This document shows positions 17,650-26,355 of a DNA stretch of 64,000 bases, piece after piece; position 1 is the first letter of the stretch; each line of letters starts with the position of its first letter. Source of the stretch: JADKIH01 sp031427625 (GTDB lineage: Bacteria > Bacteroidota > Bacteroidia > AKYH767-A > 2013-40CM-41-45); NCBI GenBank assembly GCA_031427625.1, contig JANPNV010000002.1, positions 44,604 to 108,603 of the forward strand. The letters are read 5' to 3'. The position numbers were made by a program, and so were the translations under genes. A model generated the notes under the pieces. It saw only the letters and a program-made list of their open reading frames with translations, ran no database searches and was not told the DNA's origin.

Positions 17650-19584
17650 ATGATTCAAAGAATAAAGAAAGCTCTGAAAGTCGTAATACTACTGGTATTG
17701 TTCGTCTTAATAGTGTATTTTTCTTTTAGAAATTCCCTGCTGGAATGGGGTATAGCTAAAGGAGAAGGCGTAATATCTGAAAAAACGGGGGCTGCTTTAA
17801 CTATTCGTTCTGGCCGTTTTACAGGATTTTCAACAATATCACTGGAAGATATTCTTCTTGTTCCGGTTTCTGGTGATACAATTATTAAAGCAGATTCTGT
17901 TAGGTTCACCCTATCAGGATGGAAGCTTTTAACCGGCACCATCCGGATAAATGATTTATTCTCATCGAATGTCGTCATAAACTTATCTTGCCATGACAGT
18001 ATATGTAATTACAGTAGTTTAATCAATCATGAAAAAGTATCTGCCGGACAAACAGGAACTAATTATTCTGTATTGTTCAGAAGAATGCTTGATCGGTTAT
18101 TTAATCTGGCACCACAAAGTGCATCTCTACATAACATTTCGCTTTTATACAGAAACGATTCAATTTATCGCAAACTTACTATTCTAGAATTTAAATCAAA
18201 CGAAGATTCACTCGCAGGCATTGCTGTGGAAGATAGGAACAATGAAAAATGGTTATGTAATGGTAAATTTTCTCAGTCGAAGCATGCTCTTAACCTGAAT
18301 GTTTATCCTGCCGATGGAAGTAATGCTTCTTTACCGTTAACAAAAGAAATATTCGGACTTACTGTTCGATTCGATACTGTTAATATTGCTTTGAACAGTT
18401 ATAACTGGCATAGTGACAATTTTAGCACTGAGGGAAAATTTTCAGTGAAAAGTCTTGTTGTCTTCCATCAGCGAATTGCTGAAGATACAGTCAAAATTCC
18501 ATCAGCATCATTCAATTTTATATTTCATGCCGGTAAAAAATATCTGGAAGTGGATAGTACTTCTGAAGCAATGATTTCAAATATTCTCATTCATCCATAC
18601 CTTTGGTATTCTACGGATAGTTCCAAAATATATGCACTAAAAATTAAAACAGAAAAATTAGCTGCGAATGATTTCTTCGCCTCATTACCAGAAGGGATGT
18701 TCGATGAAGTACGCGATCTTGGCGCTGATGGAACATTGAGTTATTCACTTGACTTCAGACTCGATTCCGGCGAACCTGACAGTCTTATTTTTGAATCAGG
18801 GTTAAGAAAGGAAAAGTTCAGGTTGAGGAAATTCGGATCAGCAAATATTCTTAAAATGAATGGTGAGTTTATGCAGTCTGTCTATGAACATGACAAGCTT
18901 GTTCGTGTTTTTCCGGTAGGTCCATCCAATGAATATTATACGCCACTCGATAAGATTTCACCCGAATTTATTAATTCTGTATTAACTTCAGAAGATGGCA
19001 GTTTTTTATTTCATAACGGGTTTAATGAAGATGCGTTCCGGAAATCTATAGTGGCTAATTTTAAAGCCGGAAAATTCGTAAGAGGAGGAAGTACTATCAG
19101 TATGCAACTCGTCAAAAATGTATTCCTGACCAGAAAGAAAACAGTTGCACGAAAAGCAGAAGAGGCACTGCTGGTATGGTTGATTGAGAACAACCGGTTA
19201 TACACAAAAGAAAGAATGCTGGAAGTTTATCTTAATATTATTGAACTTGGCCCCGATGTTTATGGTATTGGTGAAGCATCAGAATTCTATTTTAATAAAA
19301 AACCATCTGAGATAAATCTATCTGAGGGAATTTTTCTCGCAAGCCTTCTTCCGCGTCCGAAGTGGTTCAAGTACAGTTTTGATGCGGAAGGGAATTTGAA
19401 ACCCTATCTGGCCGATTATTACAGAATAGTATCTGATTTTATGCTCAGAAAAAACCTGATCACTGCTGAAGAACATGATCAACTACTGCCACATGTCGTT
19501 TTAAGTGGCCCAGCCAGAGATATGATTATCCTTAAGGATACAGTTCCGGAAGAAGGAGAAATTCCACTTATGCAAGGGAATTAA
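17650..19584 (+). CDS. Monofunctional GT51 peptidoglycan transglycosylase with a large N-terminal domain
   Basis: Polymerises lipid II into glycan strands at the outer face of the inner membrane. The 644-aa protein has an N-terminal membrane anchor (about residues 8-26). A roughly 400-residue beta-rich region follows, reminiscent of AsmA-like domains. The GT51 domain covers about 430-590, with the catalytic Glu in SEDGSFLFHNGF. The motif RGGSTISMQLVKNVFL, then a KAEEALLVWLIE helix and YLNIIELGPDVYGIGEAS also belong to this family. No transpeptidase domain follows, so it resembles MtgA rather than a class A PBP. It is about 2.5 times the size of MtgA because of the N-terminal region. Its 3' end overlaps the convergent hypothetical gene by 17 bases. 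Confidence 0.87.
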   Translation: MIQRIKKALKVVILLVLFVLIVYFSFRNSLLEWGIAKGEGVISEKTGAALTIRSGRFTGFSTISLEDILLVPVSGDTIIKADSVRFTLSGWKLLTGTIRINDLFSSNVVINLSCHDSICNYSSLINHEKVSAGQTGTNYSVLFRRMLDRLFNLAPQSASLHNISLLYRNDSIYRKLTILEFKSNEDSLAGIAVEDRNNEKWLCNGKFSQSKHALNLNVYPADGSNASLPLTKEIFGLTVRFDTVNIALNSYNWHSDNFSTEGKFSVKSLVVFHQRIAEDTVKIPSASFNFIFHAGKKYLEVDSTSEAMISNILIHPYLWYSTDSSKIYALKIKTEKLAANDFFASLPEGMFDEVRDLGADGTLSYSLDFRLDSGEPDSLIFESGLRKEKFRLRKFGSANILKMNGEFMQSVYEHDKLVRVFPVGPSNEYYTPLDKISPEFINSVLTSEDGSFLFHNGFNEDAFRKSIVANFKAGKFVRGGSTISMQLVKNVFLTRKKTVARKAEEALLVWLIENNRLYTKERMLEVYLNIIELGPDVYGIGEASEFYFNKKPSEINLSEGIFLASLLPRPKWFKYSFDAEGNLKPYLADYYRIVSDFMLRKNLITAEEHDQLLPHVVLSGPARDMIILKDTVPEEGEIPLMQGN

Positions 19585-20044
19585 GGTGCTCAATTTTTTC
19601 CTGTAAAGCCCGGAATTCAGGATGATCATTGAAGGTTTGTCGGATGGTTATTAAAAAATTCTGAGCCTGCAATAAGTAAAAACTTCTGACCCGAATGAAT
19701 TCATCCTCATTCGTCTCACCGCTTTCAATAGCCATAGCCTTTAAGTCGTCGCCTATTTCACAAAGAAAAATGCGGCAACTTAATTCCAGCAATGAATAAA
19801 AAAACAGAACTTCTTCGAAATCAAAGCTCATTACTTCTCCGACTTCGAACTGCCAGTTATGGACTTCAAATTCTTCCAGCATTTCATCTTCAAATACATC
19901 GAGACGCATGGCCTCTCTGATTAGATCATAATGAGGGTGAATCAGAATAAATTTACCTGCAGCAATAGAGATATTTACGAGTTGTCTGAACTCGCGGGTA
20001 ACCTTAATACTGAGCTTATCGCCATATAAAACCAATGCTGCCAT
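19568..20044 (-). CDS. Conserved-looking hypothetical cytoplasmic protein
   Basis: I do not recognise this protein. From ATG 20044 it is 158 aa, acidic and probably helical in its second half, with no signal peptide or TM segment. Notable stretches are EDEMLEEFEVHNWQFEVGEV and LLQAQNFLITIRQTFNDH. The longest frame starts with TTG at 20065, but that codon overlaps the -7 element at 20055-20062, and an ATG at 20053 is too close to it. The start at 20044 (MAALVLYGDKLSIK) suits a short leader. Its last 17 bases overlap the convergent transglycosylase gene. Confidence 0.65.
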   Translation of the reverse strand: MAALVLYGDKLSIKVTREFRQLVNISIAAGKFILIHPHYDLIREAMRLDVFEDEMLEEFEVHNWQFEVGEVMSFDFEEVLFFYSLLELSCRIFLCEIGDDLKAMAIESGETNEDEFIRVRSFYLLQAQNFLITIRQTFNDHPEFRALQEKIEHLNSLA

Positions 20045-20054
20045 ATCTGTCATA

Positions 20055-20062
20055 CAAATGTA
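20055..20062 (-). promoter_or_regulatory. -7 element of the hypothetical gene at 19568-20044
   Basis: The minus strand reads TACATTTG, an exact TAnnTTTG match, 11 bases upstream of the ATG at 20044. It decides against the upstream TTG start. Confidence 0.5.
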
Positions 20063-20165
20063 CAATTGAAAATGTTACTTTCCATGCAACTTAGATTTTT
20101 ACATTTCAACATAATTCTTACATTTAATTATTACCTTGTACCAAACGAAATTTTCCTAATATCAT

Positions 20166-20747
20166 ATGCTTGGATTAAAGTTACCAACAGATCCTCGGTG
20201 GGTCAACATCGTCGAAAAAAATATCGAAGAAATTCTTACTGATCATGCCTATTGTGAACAGAAAGCAACAACAAATGCCATTAACCTTATCGTCCATTTT
20301 CCGGAATGTACTGAATTGGTTAATGCGATGCTCGACCTTGCAAAAGAGGAACTCGAACATTTTCAACTTGTTCATGAAAAAATAAAGGAAAGAGGTTTTG
20401 TTCTTGGTAAAGAACGACGTGATGAATATGTCTTCGAAATCAATAACTTCATCCGTAAAGGTTACCAGCGACATTTCGTTTTGGTCGACAAATTACTTTT
20501 TTCAGCACTTGTAGAAGCAAGAAGTTGCGAGAGGTTCAAAGTCCTCTCTGAAAATATTGCTGATGAAGATTTAAAGAAATTTTATCGTGAATTGATGATT
20601 AGCGAAGCGAATCACTATACACAATTCATACGACTAGCAAAACTTTACGCAAACGGTATTGATGTTGATAAACGCTGGGAGGAATTTCTGGATTACGAAA
20701 AAGGCATTATTCAGAAATATGGTAATAAGGAAACCATTCATGGCTAA
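20166..20747 (+). CDS. miaE: tRNA-(ms2io6A) hydroxylase
   Basis: A ferritin-like di-iron enzyme of 193 aa that uses O2 to hydroxylate the isoprenyl group of ms2i6A37 in tRNA. Iron ligands are visible in the two helical pairs. The first Glu precedes YCEQKATTNA near residue 33. The motif KEELEHFQLVHEKI near 65-75 supplies a Glu and a His. The second half-site is in EARSCERF near 118 and SEANHYTQFIRLA near 145-155. The opening LPTDPRWVNIVEKNIEEIL is characteristic. It is monocistronic. Being oxygen dependent, it fits an aerobic lifestyle together with HemF in this window. Confidence 0.9.
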   Translation: MLGLKLPTDPRWVNIVEKNIEEILTDHAYCEQKATTNAINLIVHFPECTELVNAMLDLAKEELEHFQLVHEKIKERGFVLGKERRDEYVFEINNFIRKGYQRHFVLVDKLLFSALVEARSCERFKVLSENIADEDLKKFYRELMISEANHYTQFIRLAKLYANGIDVDKRWEEFLDYEKGIIQKYGNKETIHG

Positions 20748-20784
20748 TAACATCCTTGGTAATCAGTTGAGCTAAACTAATTTT

Positions 20785-21216
20785 CTAAATAGCATTGCCT
20801 GATTCAAACTCATATTTTTTTATCGCAATTTTCCAGGCTTCGTTTACCGGTATGGAACAATTATTTTCATAATCATACATCACAACCACAGTTGCAGCCG
20901 TCGAAACAGGAACTTCTTTCTCTGATTCAATTTTTAGCATCTGATGCAGCATTGTAAAACTCTTCGTTCCGATTTTTGAACAACATGTTTTAATCAAGAT
21001 AATATCTTTGAAGTTAACCGGAATAAGAAAGTCAGTTTCTGAGTGAGCAAGGATAATTCCCGTTTTCGCCCATCCATATTTCCATCCCACGATATCATCA
21101 ATATATTTAATCCGCGCTTCTTCAAAGTAGGTAAGAAAACAGGCATTGTTTACATGACCGAAAGAATCCATATCGGAGAATCGAAGCGCTACTGAAGTCT
21201 TATGACTGAATTTCAT
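20785..21216 (-). CDS. Hotdog-fold acyl-CoA thioesterase
   Basis: A 143-aa protein of the 4-hydroxybenzoyl-CoA thioesterase/YbgC type, which hydrolyses acyl-CoA thioesters. The signature MDSFGHVNNACFLTYFEEAR (about residues 17-36) holds the catalytic Asp and the helix-capping Asn. The rest forms the expected five-stranded hotdog domain, including GIILAHSETDFLIPV and SFTMLHQMLKI. It starts 16 bases after the stop of the 3-hydroxyacyl-CoA dehydrogenase, suggesting joint action on CoA esters. The substrate chain length cannot be read from the sequence. Confidence 0.85.
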   Translation of the reverse strand: MKFSHKTSVALRFSDMDSFGHVNNACFLTYFEEARIKYIDDIVGWKYGWAKTGIILAHSETDFLIPVNFKDIILIKTCCSKIGTKSFTMLHQMLKIESEKEVPVSTAATVVVMYDYENNCSIPVNEAWKIAIKKYEFESGNAI

Positions 21217-21232
21217 CCGGATAAATGTGAAC

Positions 21233-22138
21233 TTAAAAAGTTAATACATTTTGTTTTCTAAAAAAATGAGACACTACCAGTTCTTTATTTCCTGCTGTGT
21301 ATGTGTAAAATCCTTCACCTGATTTTACACCCAGCTTTCCTGCCATAACCATATTTACAAGCAGAGGACAAGGAGCATACTTCGGATTTCCATAACCATC
21401 TTGAAGAACACGAAGAATTGAAAGACATACATCAAGTCCGATAAAATCGGCCAGTTGCAAGGGTCCCATAGGGTGAGCCATTCCTAATTTCATTACTGAA
21501 TCAATTTCAGAAACTCCGGCAACACTTTCGTAAAGCGAATAAATAGCCTCATTAATCATAGGCAACAGGATCCTGTTGGCAACAAAACCAGGATAATCAT
21601 TTACTTCAACAGGAATCTTATCAAGTTTTCTTGACAAATCAAAAACAAATTTAGTGACCTCATCGGAAGTTGAATATCCCCGAATAACCTCAACCAGCTT
21701 CATGACAGGAACCGGATTCATAAAGTGCATGCCGATTACTTTATCAGGACGCTTTGTCTGGGCTGCAATTTTAGTAATAGAAATGGAAGAAGTATTCGTC
21801 GCCAAGATTGTTTCAGGGCCGCATAACTGATCAAGCTCGCGGAAAATAGAACACTTTAAATCAATATTTTCGGTAGCTGCTTCAATTACAAGAGAAGCAT
21901 CTCTGACACCATCAGAAATTAATGTAAATGATTTTATATTTTTTAACGTTTCTTCTTTTTGCTGAACTGTAATTTTTTCTTTTGCAACCATCCTTTCGAG
22001 ATTTTTGCCAATGGTTTCAATACCCTTCATTAAGGCGTTGGCAGATACATCAATCAGATTAACAGTGTATCCGTTTTGAGCGAATACATGTGCAATTCCG
22101 TTTCCCATGGTGCCGGCTCCGATTACAGAAATTGTCAT
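21233..22138 (-). CDS. hbd: 3-hydroxybutyryl-CoA dehydrogenase family
   Basis: NAD(P)-dependent oxidation or reduction of 3-hydroxyacyl-CoA, in beta-oxidation or short-chain acyl-CoA metabolism. The 301-aa protein has an N-terminal Rossmann motif VIGAGTMGNGIAHVFAQNG (residues 4-22). The family catalytic region is ATNTSSISITKIA followed by VIGMHFMNPVPVMKLVEV, with the catalytic His near residue 138. The C-terminal dimerisation domain has PGFVANRILLPMINEA and GMAHPMGPLQLADFIGLD. It is a monofunctional, full-length single-domain enzyme with no hydratase fusion. It lies downstream of the sugar transferase gene after about 50 bases and upstream of the thioesterase. Confidence 0.9.
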   Translation of the reverse strand: MTISVIGAGTMGNGIAHVFAQNGYTVNLIDVSANALMKGIETIGKNLERMVAKEKITVQQKEETLKNIKSFTLISDGVRDASLVIEAATENIDLKCSIFRELDQLCGPETILATNTSSISITKIAAQTKRPDKVIGMHFMNPVPVMKLVEVIRGYSTSDEVTKFVFDLSRKLDKIPVEVNDYPGFVANRILLPMINEAIYSLYESVAGVSEIDSVMKLGMAHPMGPLQLADFIGLDVCLSILRVLQDGYGNPKYAPCPLLVNMVMAGKLGVKSGEGFYTYTAGNKELVVSHFFRKQNVLTF

Positions 22139-22187
22139 TATAGTTAAGTATTAATTAATATTAGTCTTTATGATAATAGGTGCTTTA

Positions 22188-23600
22188 CTATTTCCCTTTT
22201 CTTTTAACAATAATCATTACTGTATAAATCATAATTTTAAAGTCGAGAGCGAGTGACATGTTTTCAATATAGATCAGATCATACTTTAATCGTTCGACCA
22301 TCTGCTTAACATTTTCAGCATAACCGAATTTTACCTGCCCCCACGAAGTAATTCCGGGCCTTACTTTATGAAGATGTCTGTAATGAGGTGCATATTCCAT
22401 TATCTGATCAATAAAAAATTGCCGCTCAGGCCGAGGACCAACAATAGACATGTCACCAATAAGCACGTTATAAAATTGCGGGATTTCGTCGAGTCGGATT
22501 TTTCTCATCCATCTTCCGAATTTCGTCACACGCTGGTCGAACTGACTCGATAGCTGTGGCCCGTGCTTTTCAGCATCTGAAACCATGGATCGGAATTTAT
22601 ATATTTTAAATGGCTGTCCATGAAGTCCGATCCTTTCATGACTGTAAAAAAGTTTTCCTTTCGATGTAAACCGAACACCCATCGATGTAACAATATAAAC
22701 CGGCGAAAGCAGGAGCATGACAACGATTGAAATGGATATGTCAAGAATTCTCTTTACTGATCTTTGCCATACAGGCATCAGCTGTGGTGAAATCTCAATG
22801 AGAGGAGCTCCGAAAATGGCATTCATCTTTACTGACCCTGAAAGTATATCGTACATATCAGGAATTATTTTAATAAGTACGGGAAGATCTTCGAGTTCAT
22901 TAATAATTTTTCCAATGTTGATATGCTCAGACGACTCCAAAGCAATAATAGCTTCTTCGATATGATGAGTACGAATTATCTCACGAATATTTCTGATTCC
23001 TCCAAGATTTGCCATGTGCTTCGAAAGAAGATGATCATTATTTCCGTCAACATGGACAAAACCGACAAACGAATTTCCTTCGGCGATAAATTCCTTTTCC
23101 ATTTGGTGAAGCAAATGAACAGCATTTGTATTACTGCCAATCATAATCGTATTAAATCTTATTTTCCTCCTATGTATTCTGCTGATAATTGCACTGCTCA
23201 GAATAAACCGGAAAAGGGCAGTAGTGACAAACTGAAGTAAAAAGAGAGTAAGAAAAGTATGATAATAGGTACGATAAGATATTACGGTATCGTCGAGCAG
23301 TAAAGTAAAAAAGATAATTAAGACTCCGATGATGGATACATAGAGAGTTTGCCCAAGTTCTCGCAAGCGACTTTTTCTATATACATTCTGATATGATCCT
23401 ATGAGTGCATATCCTAAAACCCAGCAAATTGGTATTACAATAACTCCCCAAATAAATTTTTTATCCTGAATTATATTCAGAAAATTAAAATCCATCGCTT
23501 CCAAAAAGAGTTTTCTGTAAACGAAGAAAAATGCCCACGCTATTGCAGCTGCAAGCCAGTCAGAAAAAATAAACTTTATCGTATCTATTCTTTTATTCAT
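22188..23600 (-). CDS. Polyprenyl sugar-phosphate transferase (exopolysaccharide initiation)
   Basis: Transfers a sugar-1-phosphate from a nucleotide sugar to undecaprenyl phosphate, the first step of exopolysaccharide or O-unit synthesis at the inner membrane. From ATG 23600 it is 470 aa. Four N-terminal TM helices come first, then a CoA-binding-like domain with TIMIGSNTNAVHLLHQM. A fifth membrane segment precedes the catalytic domain, which has KIYKFRSMVSDAEKHGPQ, RKIRLDEIPQFYNVLIGDMS and SIVGPRPER. This is the WcaJ/EpsL type. The longest frame starts with TTG at 23612; ATG 23600 puts the start just after the lipoprotein stop at 23602. No further polysaccharide genes are adjacent. Confidence 0.88.
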   Translation of the reverse strand: MNKRIDTIKFIFSDWLAAAIAWAFFFVYRKLFLEAMDFNFLNIIQDKKFIWGVIVIPICWVLGYALIGSYQNVYRKSRLRELGQTLYVSIIGVLIIFFTLLLDDTVISYRTYYHTFLTLFLLQFVTTALFRFILSSAIISRIHRRKIRFNTIMIGSNTNAVHLLHQMEKEFIAEGNSFVGFVHVDGNNDHLLSKHMANLGGIRNIREIIRTHHIEEAIIALESSEHINIGKIINELEDLPVLIKIIPDMYDILSGSVKMNAIFGAPLIEISPQLMPVWQRSVKRILDISISIVVMLLLSPVYIVTSMGVRFTSKGKLFYSHERIGLHGQPFKIYKFRSMVSDAEKHGPQLSSQFDQRVTKFGRWMRKIRLDEIPQFYNVLIGDMSIVGPRPERQFFIDQIMEYAPHYRHLHKVRPGITSWGQVKFGYAENVKQMVERLKYDLIYIENMSLALDFKIMIYTVMIIVKRKGK

Positions 23601-23601
23601 T

Positions 23602-24468
23602 TTAGTATACAACCTTTAGGTTATCGAAATAAAGATTAGAAGTGATTTGGGAAGTAGGTTTCTCTGCATGGATATAAACTTTATAACTGATTCCATCAGT
23701 TGCAACTCCACCCAGGCTGCTAATTCCGGCATATATTTTTTTCCATGTCGCAGAGGCGCGTACATTCAGGAGATCAGATTTAACAACACCGATGGAAGTA
23801 TTTATAAAAACGCCTATTGTAAAGTCACTTTCGCATTTATAATTTAGTTCAACAAAGGTAGGGATGCTAATAGGAAGCGAAAATGCACTTGACGAAGCAA
23901 CTTCAAAAAGTGTGTGATTGTCGTCAAGAACAACCCAACCTGAATTACCTTCAAATGCATTTGGATCATTGAGAGGTGTAATCAGCAATGGTACAGATGC
24001 CGTGCTTGTTGGAATGAGGGAAAGACTTGCAACATCAAAATCTTCCAGTTGAGGAAACTGTACAGCGCTTCCATAGGAAATTGTTGGTAAAATGACCAAT
24101 GATTTTCCTGCTGTCAAATTTACATCCGATGTATAAGAGGAGTATTTAGGATATGCCGCTCTGCTTCCTGATATTCCATTTTCCATTATTCCGCCTTTAA
24201 TAATTATGTTATGATTCCCTTCACCAATCAATGGGATATCTGCAGGAAGAGGAAAGGTGCCAAGATATTTGTTGTCGTAAATCACCCAGGCATCAGTTAT
24301 TTTTTTTGAATTACTTCCTTGTGAAACATAATCCGTTGTTACAGAAATACTGTCGATATGGATATAAGAGCCCACCGGAGAAGCCGGATCGAATAAAGAA
24401 CAGGAAGTAAAAGATACTGCTATAAACATGCAGCATAAATAAGAAAGATATTTTATCCTTCGTCTCAT
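23602..24468 (-). CDS. Hypothetical lipoprotein
   Basis: A 288-aa putative lipoprotein with a lipobox at SFTSCSLFDP (Cys near residue 23). The body is beta-rich without a recognised domain. The C-terminal part (about 160-288) looks like a jelly-roll or carbohydrate-binding-type sandwich, with FEGNSGWVVLDDNHTLFEVA and SNLYFDNLKVVY. The N-terminal part has a repeated Ig-like texture. Its ATG overlaps the stop of the Gfo/Idh oxidoreductase by one base (TGATG), and its stop lies one base from the sugar transferase ATG. It is therefore tightly coupled to both. I infer a cell-surface or periplasmic lipoprotein linked to envelope glycan metabolism. Confidence 0.75.
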   Translation of the reverse strand: MRRRIKYLSYLCCMFIAVSFTSCSLFDPASPVGSYIHIDSISVTTDYVSQGSNSKKITDAWVIYDNKYLGTFPLPADIPLIGEGNHNIIIKGGIMENGISGSRAAYPKYSSYTSDVNLTAGKSLVILPTISYGSAVQFPQLEDFDVASLSLIPTSTASVPLLITPLNDPNAFEGNSGWVVLDDNHTLFEVASSSAFSLPISIPTFVELNYKCESDFTIGVFINTSIGVVKSDLLNVRASATWKKIYAGISSLGGVATDGISYKVYIHAEKPTSQITSNLYFDNLKVVY

Positions 24469-25454
24469 CAGGCAAGTATGTTTAAGGAAGAATTGATCTT
24501 ATCCATGATTTGATGTGCAACAACAAGTGCCTGCAATCCTTCTTCAGCTGTAACTGCTATTGGTTTTTCATGCAACACTGCATCGATAAATTGCTCCAGT
24601 TCCATTTTGATGGCATTGCTATCACTTATTTTCGGCTGATCGAAATAAATAATTTTCGATCCTTTTTCTTTTCCAAGATCAATGGTAATATCGAGCGGAC
24701 CCGCTTCGCCAACCAGGTTTTTTAATCGGACAATCTCTGTTTTCTTTTCAAGAAAATCGACTGATATATAAGCATCACGCTGGAAGAAGCGACTCTTTCG
24801 CATGCTTTTCAGAGAGATGCGACTTGCAGTAAGGTTAGCTACACAGCCATTATCAAATTCAATTCGTGCATTTGCGATATCAGGAGTATCACTTACAACG
24901 GCAACGCCGCTAGCATGAATTCTTTTTACAGGCGATTTAACTACGCTAAGAACAATATCAATATCATGGATCATTAAATCATGTACCACCGGTACATCAG
25001 TACCTCTTGGATTAAATTCTGCCAATCGATGTGTTTCAATAAATAAAGGTTGTTGAAGAAATGGCCTTGCGGCGATAAATGCAGGATTGAATCGCTCAAC
25101 ATGACCTATCTGTGCTTTAACGCCTGCTTCAGAAATAAGAGAGACTATTTTCTTTCCCTGATCAACGGTATGTGTAAGTGGCTTTTCTATAAATACAGGA
25201 CGTGACTTTTTTAAAGCCATCACTGCAAACTCAAAATGAGAAGGTGTAGGAGTAACTATATCGATAGCTTCAGACTCCTCAATCAATTGCATTGCATTAT
25301 CAAAACTTTTTATTCCGAATTCAGCTGCCACATTCCTGGCATGTTCAGGATTATGATCATAAAATCCGACAATTTCTGCCGTTGCTATTTCCTTTAAAAG
25401 ACGCAGATGGATTTTCCCCAAATGACCTGCTCCAATGACACCTATTTTCAACAT
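24468..25454 (-). CDS. Gfo/Idh/MocA family oxidoreductase
   Basis: NAD(P)-dependent dehydrogenase of sugars or related polyols. From ATG 25454 it is 328 aa. The N-terminal Rossmann domain has GVIGAGHLGKIHLRLLKE, a DIVTPTPSHFEFAVMALK strand-helix and the FIEKPL motif whose Lys-Pro is the family hallmark. The C-terminal domain carries HDLMIHDIDIVLSVV, with the His/Asp residues expected at the active site. Its substrate is unknown; the downstream sugar transferase suggests nucleotide-sugar or glycan metabolism. A GTG at 25469 would extend it by 5 residues, but the ATG follows a more normal leader. Confidence 0.85.
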   Translation of the reverse strand: MLKIGVIGAGHLGKIHLRLLKEIATAEIVGFYDHNPEHARNVAAEFGIKSFDNAMQLIEESEAIDIVTPTPSHFEFAVMALKKSRPVFIEKPLTHTVDQGKKIVSLISEAGVKAQIGHVERFNPAFIAARPFLQQPLFIETHRLAEFNPRGTDVPVVHDLMIHDIDIVLSVVKSPVKRIHASGVAVVSDTPDIANARIEFDNGCVANLTASRISLKSMRKSRFFQRDAYISVDFLEKKTEIVRLKNLVGEAGPLDITIDLGKEKGSKIIYFDQPKISDSNAIKMELEQFIDAVLHEKPIAVTAEEGLQALVVAHQIMDKINSSLNILA

Positions 25455-25479
25455 GTTATTTTTCTTCACACACTTCGCG

Positions 25480-25487
25480 CGAAATTA
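25480..25487 (-). promoter_or_regulatory. -7 element of the oxidoreductase-lipoprotein-sugar transferase operon
   Basis: The minus strand reads TAATTTCG, identical to the element before rlmD. It lies 26 bases upstream of ATG 25454 and 11 bases upstream of the alternative GTG at 25469. Confidence 0.5.
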
Positions 25488-25532
25488 GCAAATATTCAGG
25501 CGGCGAAAAGGAAAGTCTGGCTTATTAAATTG

Positions 25533-25540
25533 TAATTTTG
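25533..25540 (+). promoter_or_regulatory. -7 element of pcm
   Basis: TAATTTTG is an exact TAnnTTTG match, about 47 bases upstream of the pcm ATG at 25588. Confidence 0.5.
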
Positions 25541-25587
25541 TCAATATTTAGATAATCATCAGATAAAAACGACACCTTTTCAAGCAA

Positions 25588-26265
25588 ATGGCGAAAATAT
25601 TACAGCTACCGGAGGATACTCATAAACATCAGGGGATGCGGAATAAACTGATCGAAGTGATCAGAAACAAAGGAATAAAGGATGAAAAGGTTATTCAGGC
25701 CATGTCCAAGGTTCCGCGTCATTACTTCTTTGACCAGGCATTTCTTAATCAGGCATATTCAGATCATGCTTTCAAGATTGGGGCCGGTCAAACTATTTCA
25801 CAGCCATTTACAGTTGCCTTCCAGACTTCCTTGTTGCAGATTAACAAAGGTGATAAGATTTTAGAGATCGGTACCGGTAGTGGTTACCAGACCTGCATAC
25901 TTCATGAAATGGGGGCAAAGGTTTTTTCAATTGAACGACAAAAGGAATTGCACGATTCCGCGAAGTCACTATTAACATTGATGAACTACTCGCATAAATT
26001 ATTTTATGGTGATGGCTTTAAAGGCTTACCAGCATATGCACCGTTCGACAAAATATTAGTCACCTGTGGTGCACCTTTTATTCCGGAGGATTTAATTAAT
26101 CAATTGAAAATCGGAGGGATAATGGTAATACCGGTTGGAGCAGGTGAAGTACAGGTAATGACATTAATTACAAAAACTGATGAAAATCAATATGAGGAAA
26201 AACAGTTTCAGGAATTTAGATTTGTACCGATGCTTGAAAATAAGGAGTGGGGGACTACAAAATAA
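25588..26265 (+). CDS. pcm: Protein-L-isoaspartate O-methyltransferase
   Basis: Repairs isoaspartyl residues in aged proteins by SAM-dependent methylation. The 225-aa protein contains VPRHYFFD, the substrate-binding loop KIGAGQTISQPFTVA near residues 68-82, and the SAM motif ILEIGTGSGYQTCIL near 90-104. A post-motif region IGGIMVIPVGAG lies near 172. Length and motif order match the family. It is monocistronic and ends at a strong bidirectional terminator. Confidence 0.92.
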   Translation: MAKILQLPEDTHKHQGMRNKLIEVIRNKGIKDEKVIQAMSKVPRHYFFDQAFLNQAYSDHAFKIGAGQTISQPFTVAFQTSLLQINKGDKILEIGTGSGYQTCILHEMGAKVFSIERQKELHDSAKSLLTLMNYSHKLFYGDGFKGLPAYAPFDKILVTCGAPFIPEDLINQLKIGGIMVIPVGAGEVQVMTLITKTDENQYEEKQFQEFRFVPMLENKEWGTTK

Positions 26266-26302
26266 TTTTTCTGATTAGCTGAAGGATACCAAACAATCAT
26301 AA

Positions 26303-26343
26303 AACGAAAAAGGAGAATACCATTGGCATTCTCCTTTTTCGTT
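26303..26343. terminator. Bidirectional intrinsic terminator between pcm and the DUF5012 gene
   Basis: A perfect 16-bp stem: the left arm AACGAAAAAGGAGAAT at 26303-26318 pairs with 26328-26343 around a 9-base loop. The arms carry A- and T-runs, so it can terminate both the plus-strand pcm transcript and the minus-strand SusCD operon. Confidence 0.85.
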
Positions 26344-26355
26344 ATGTAATATACT

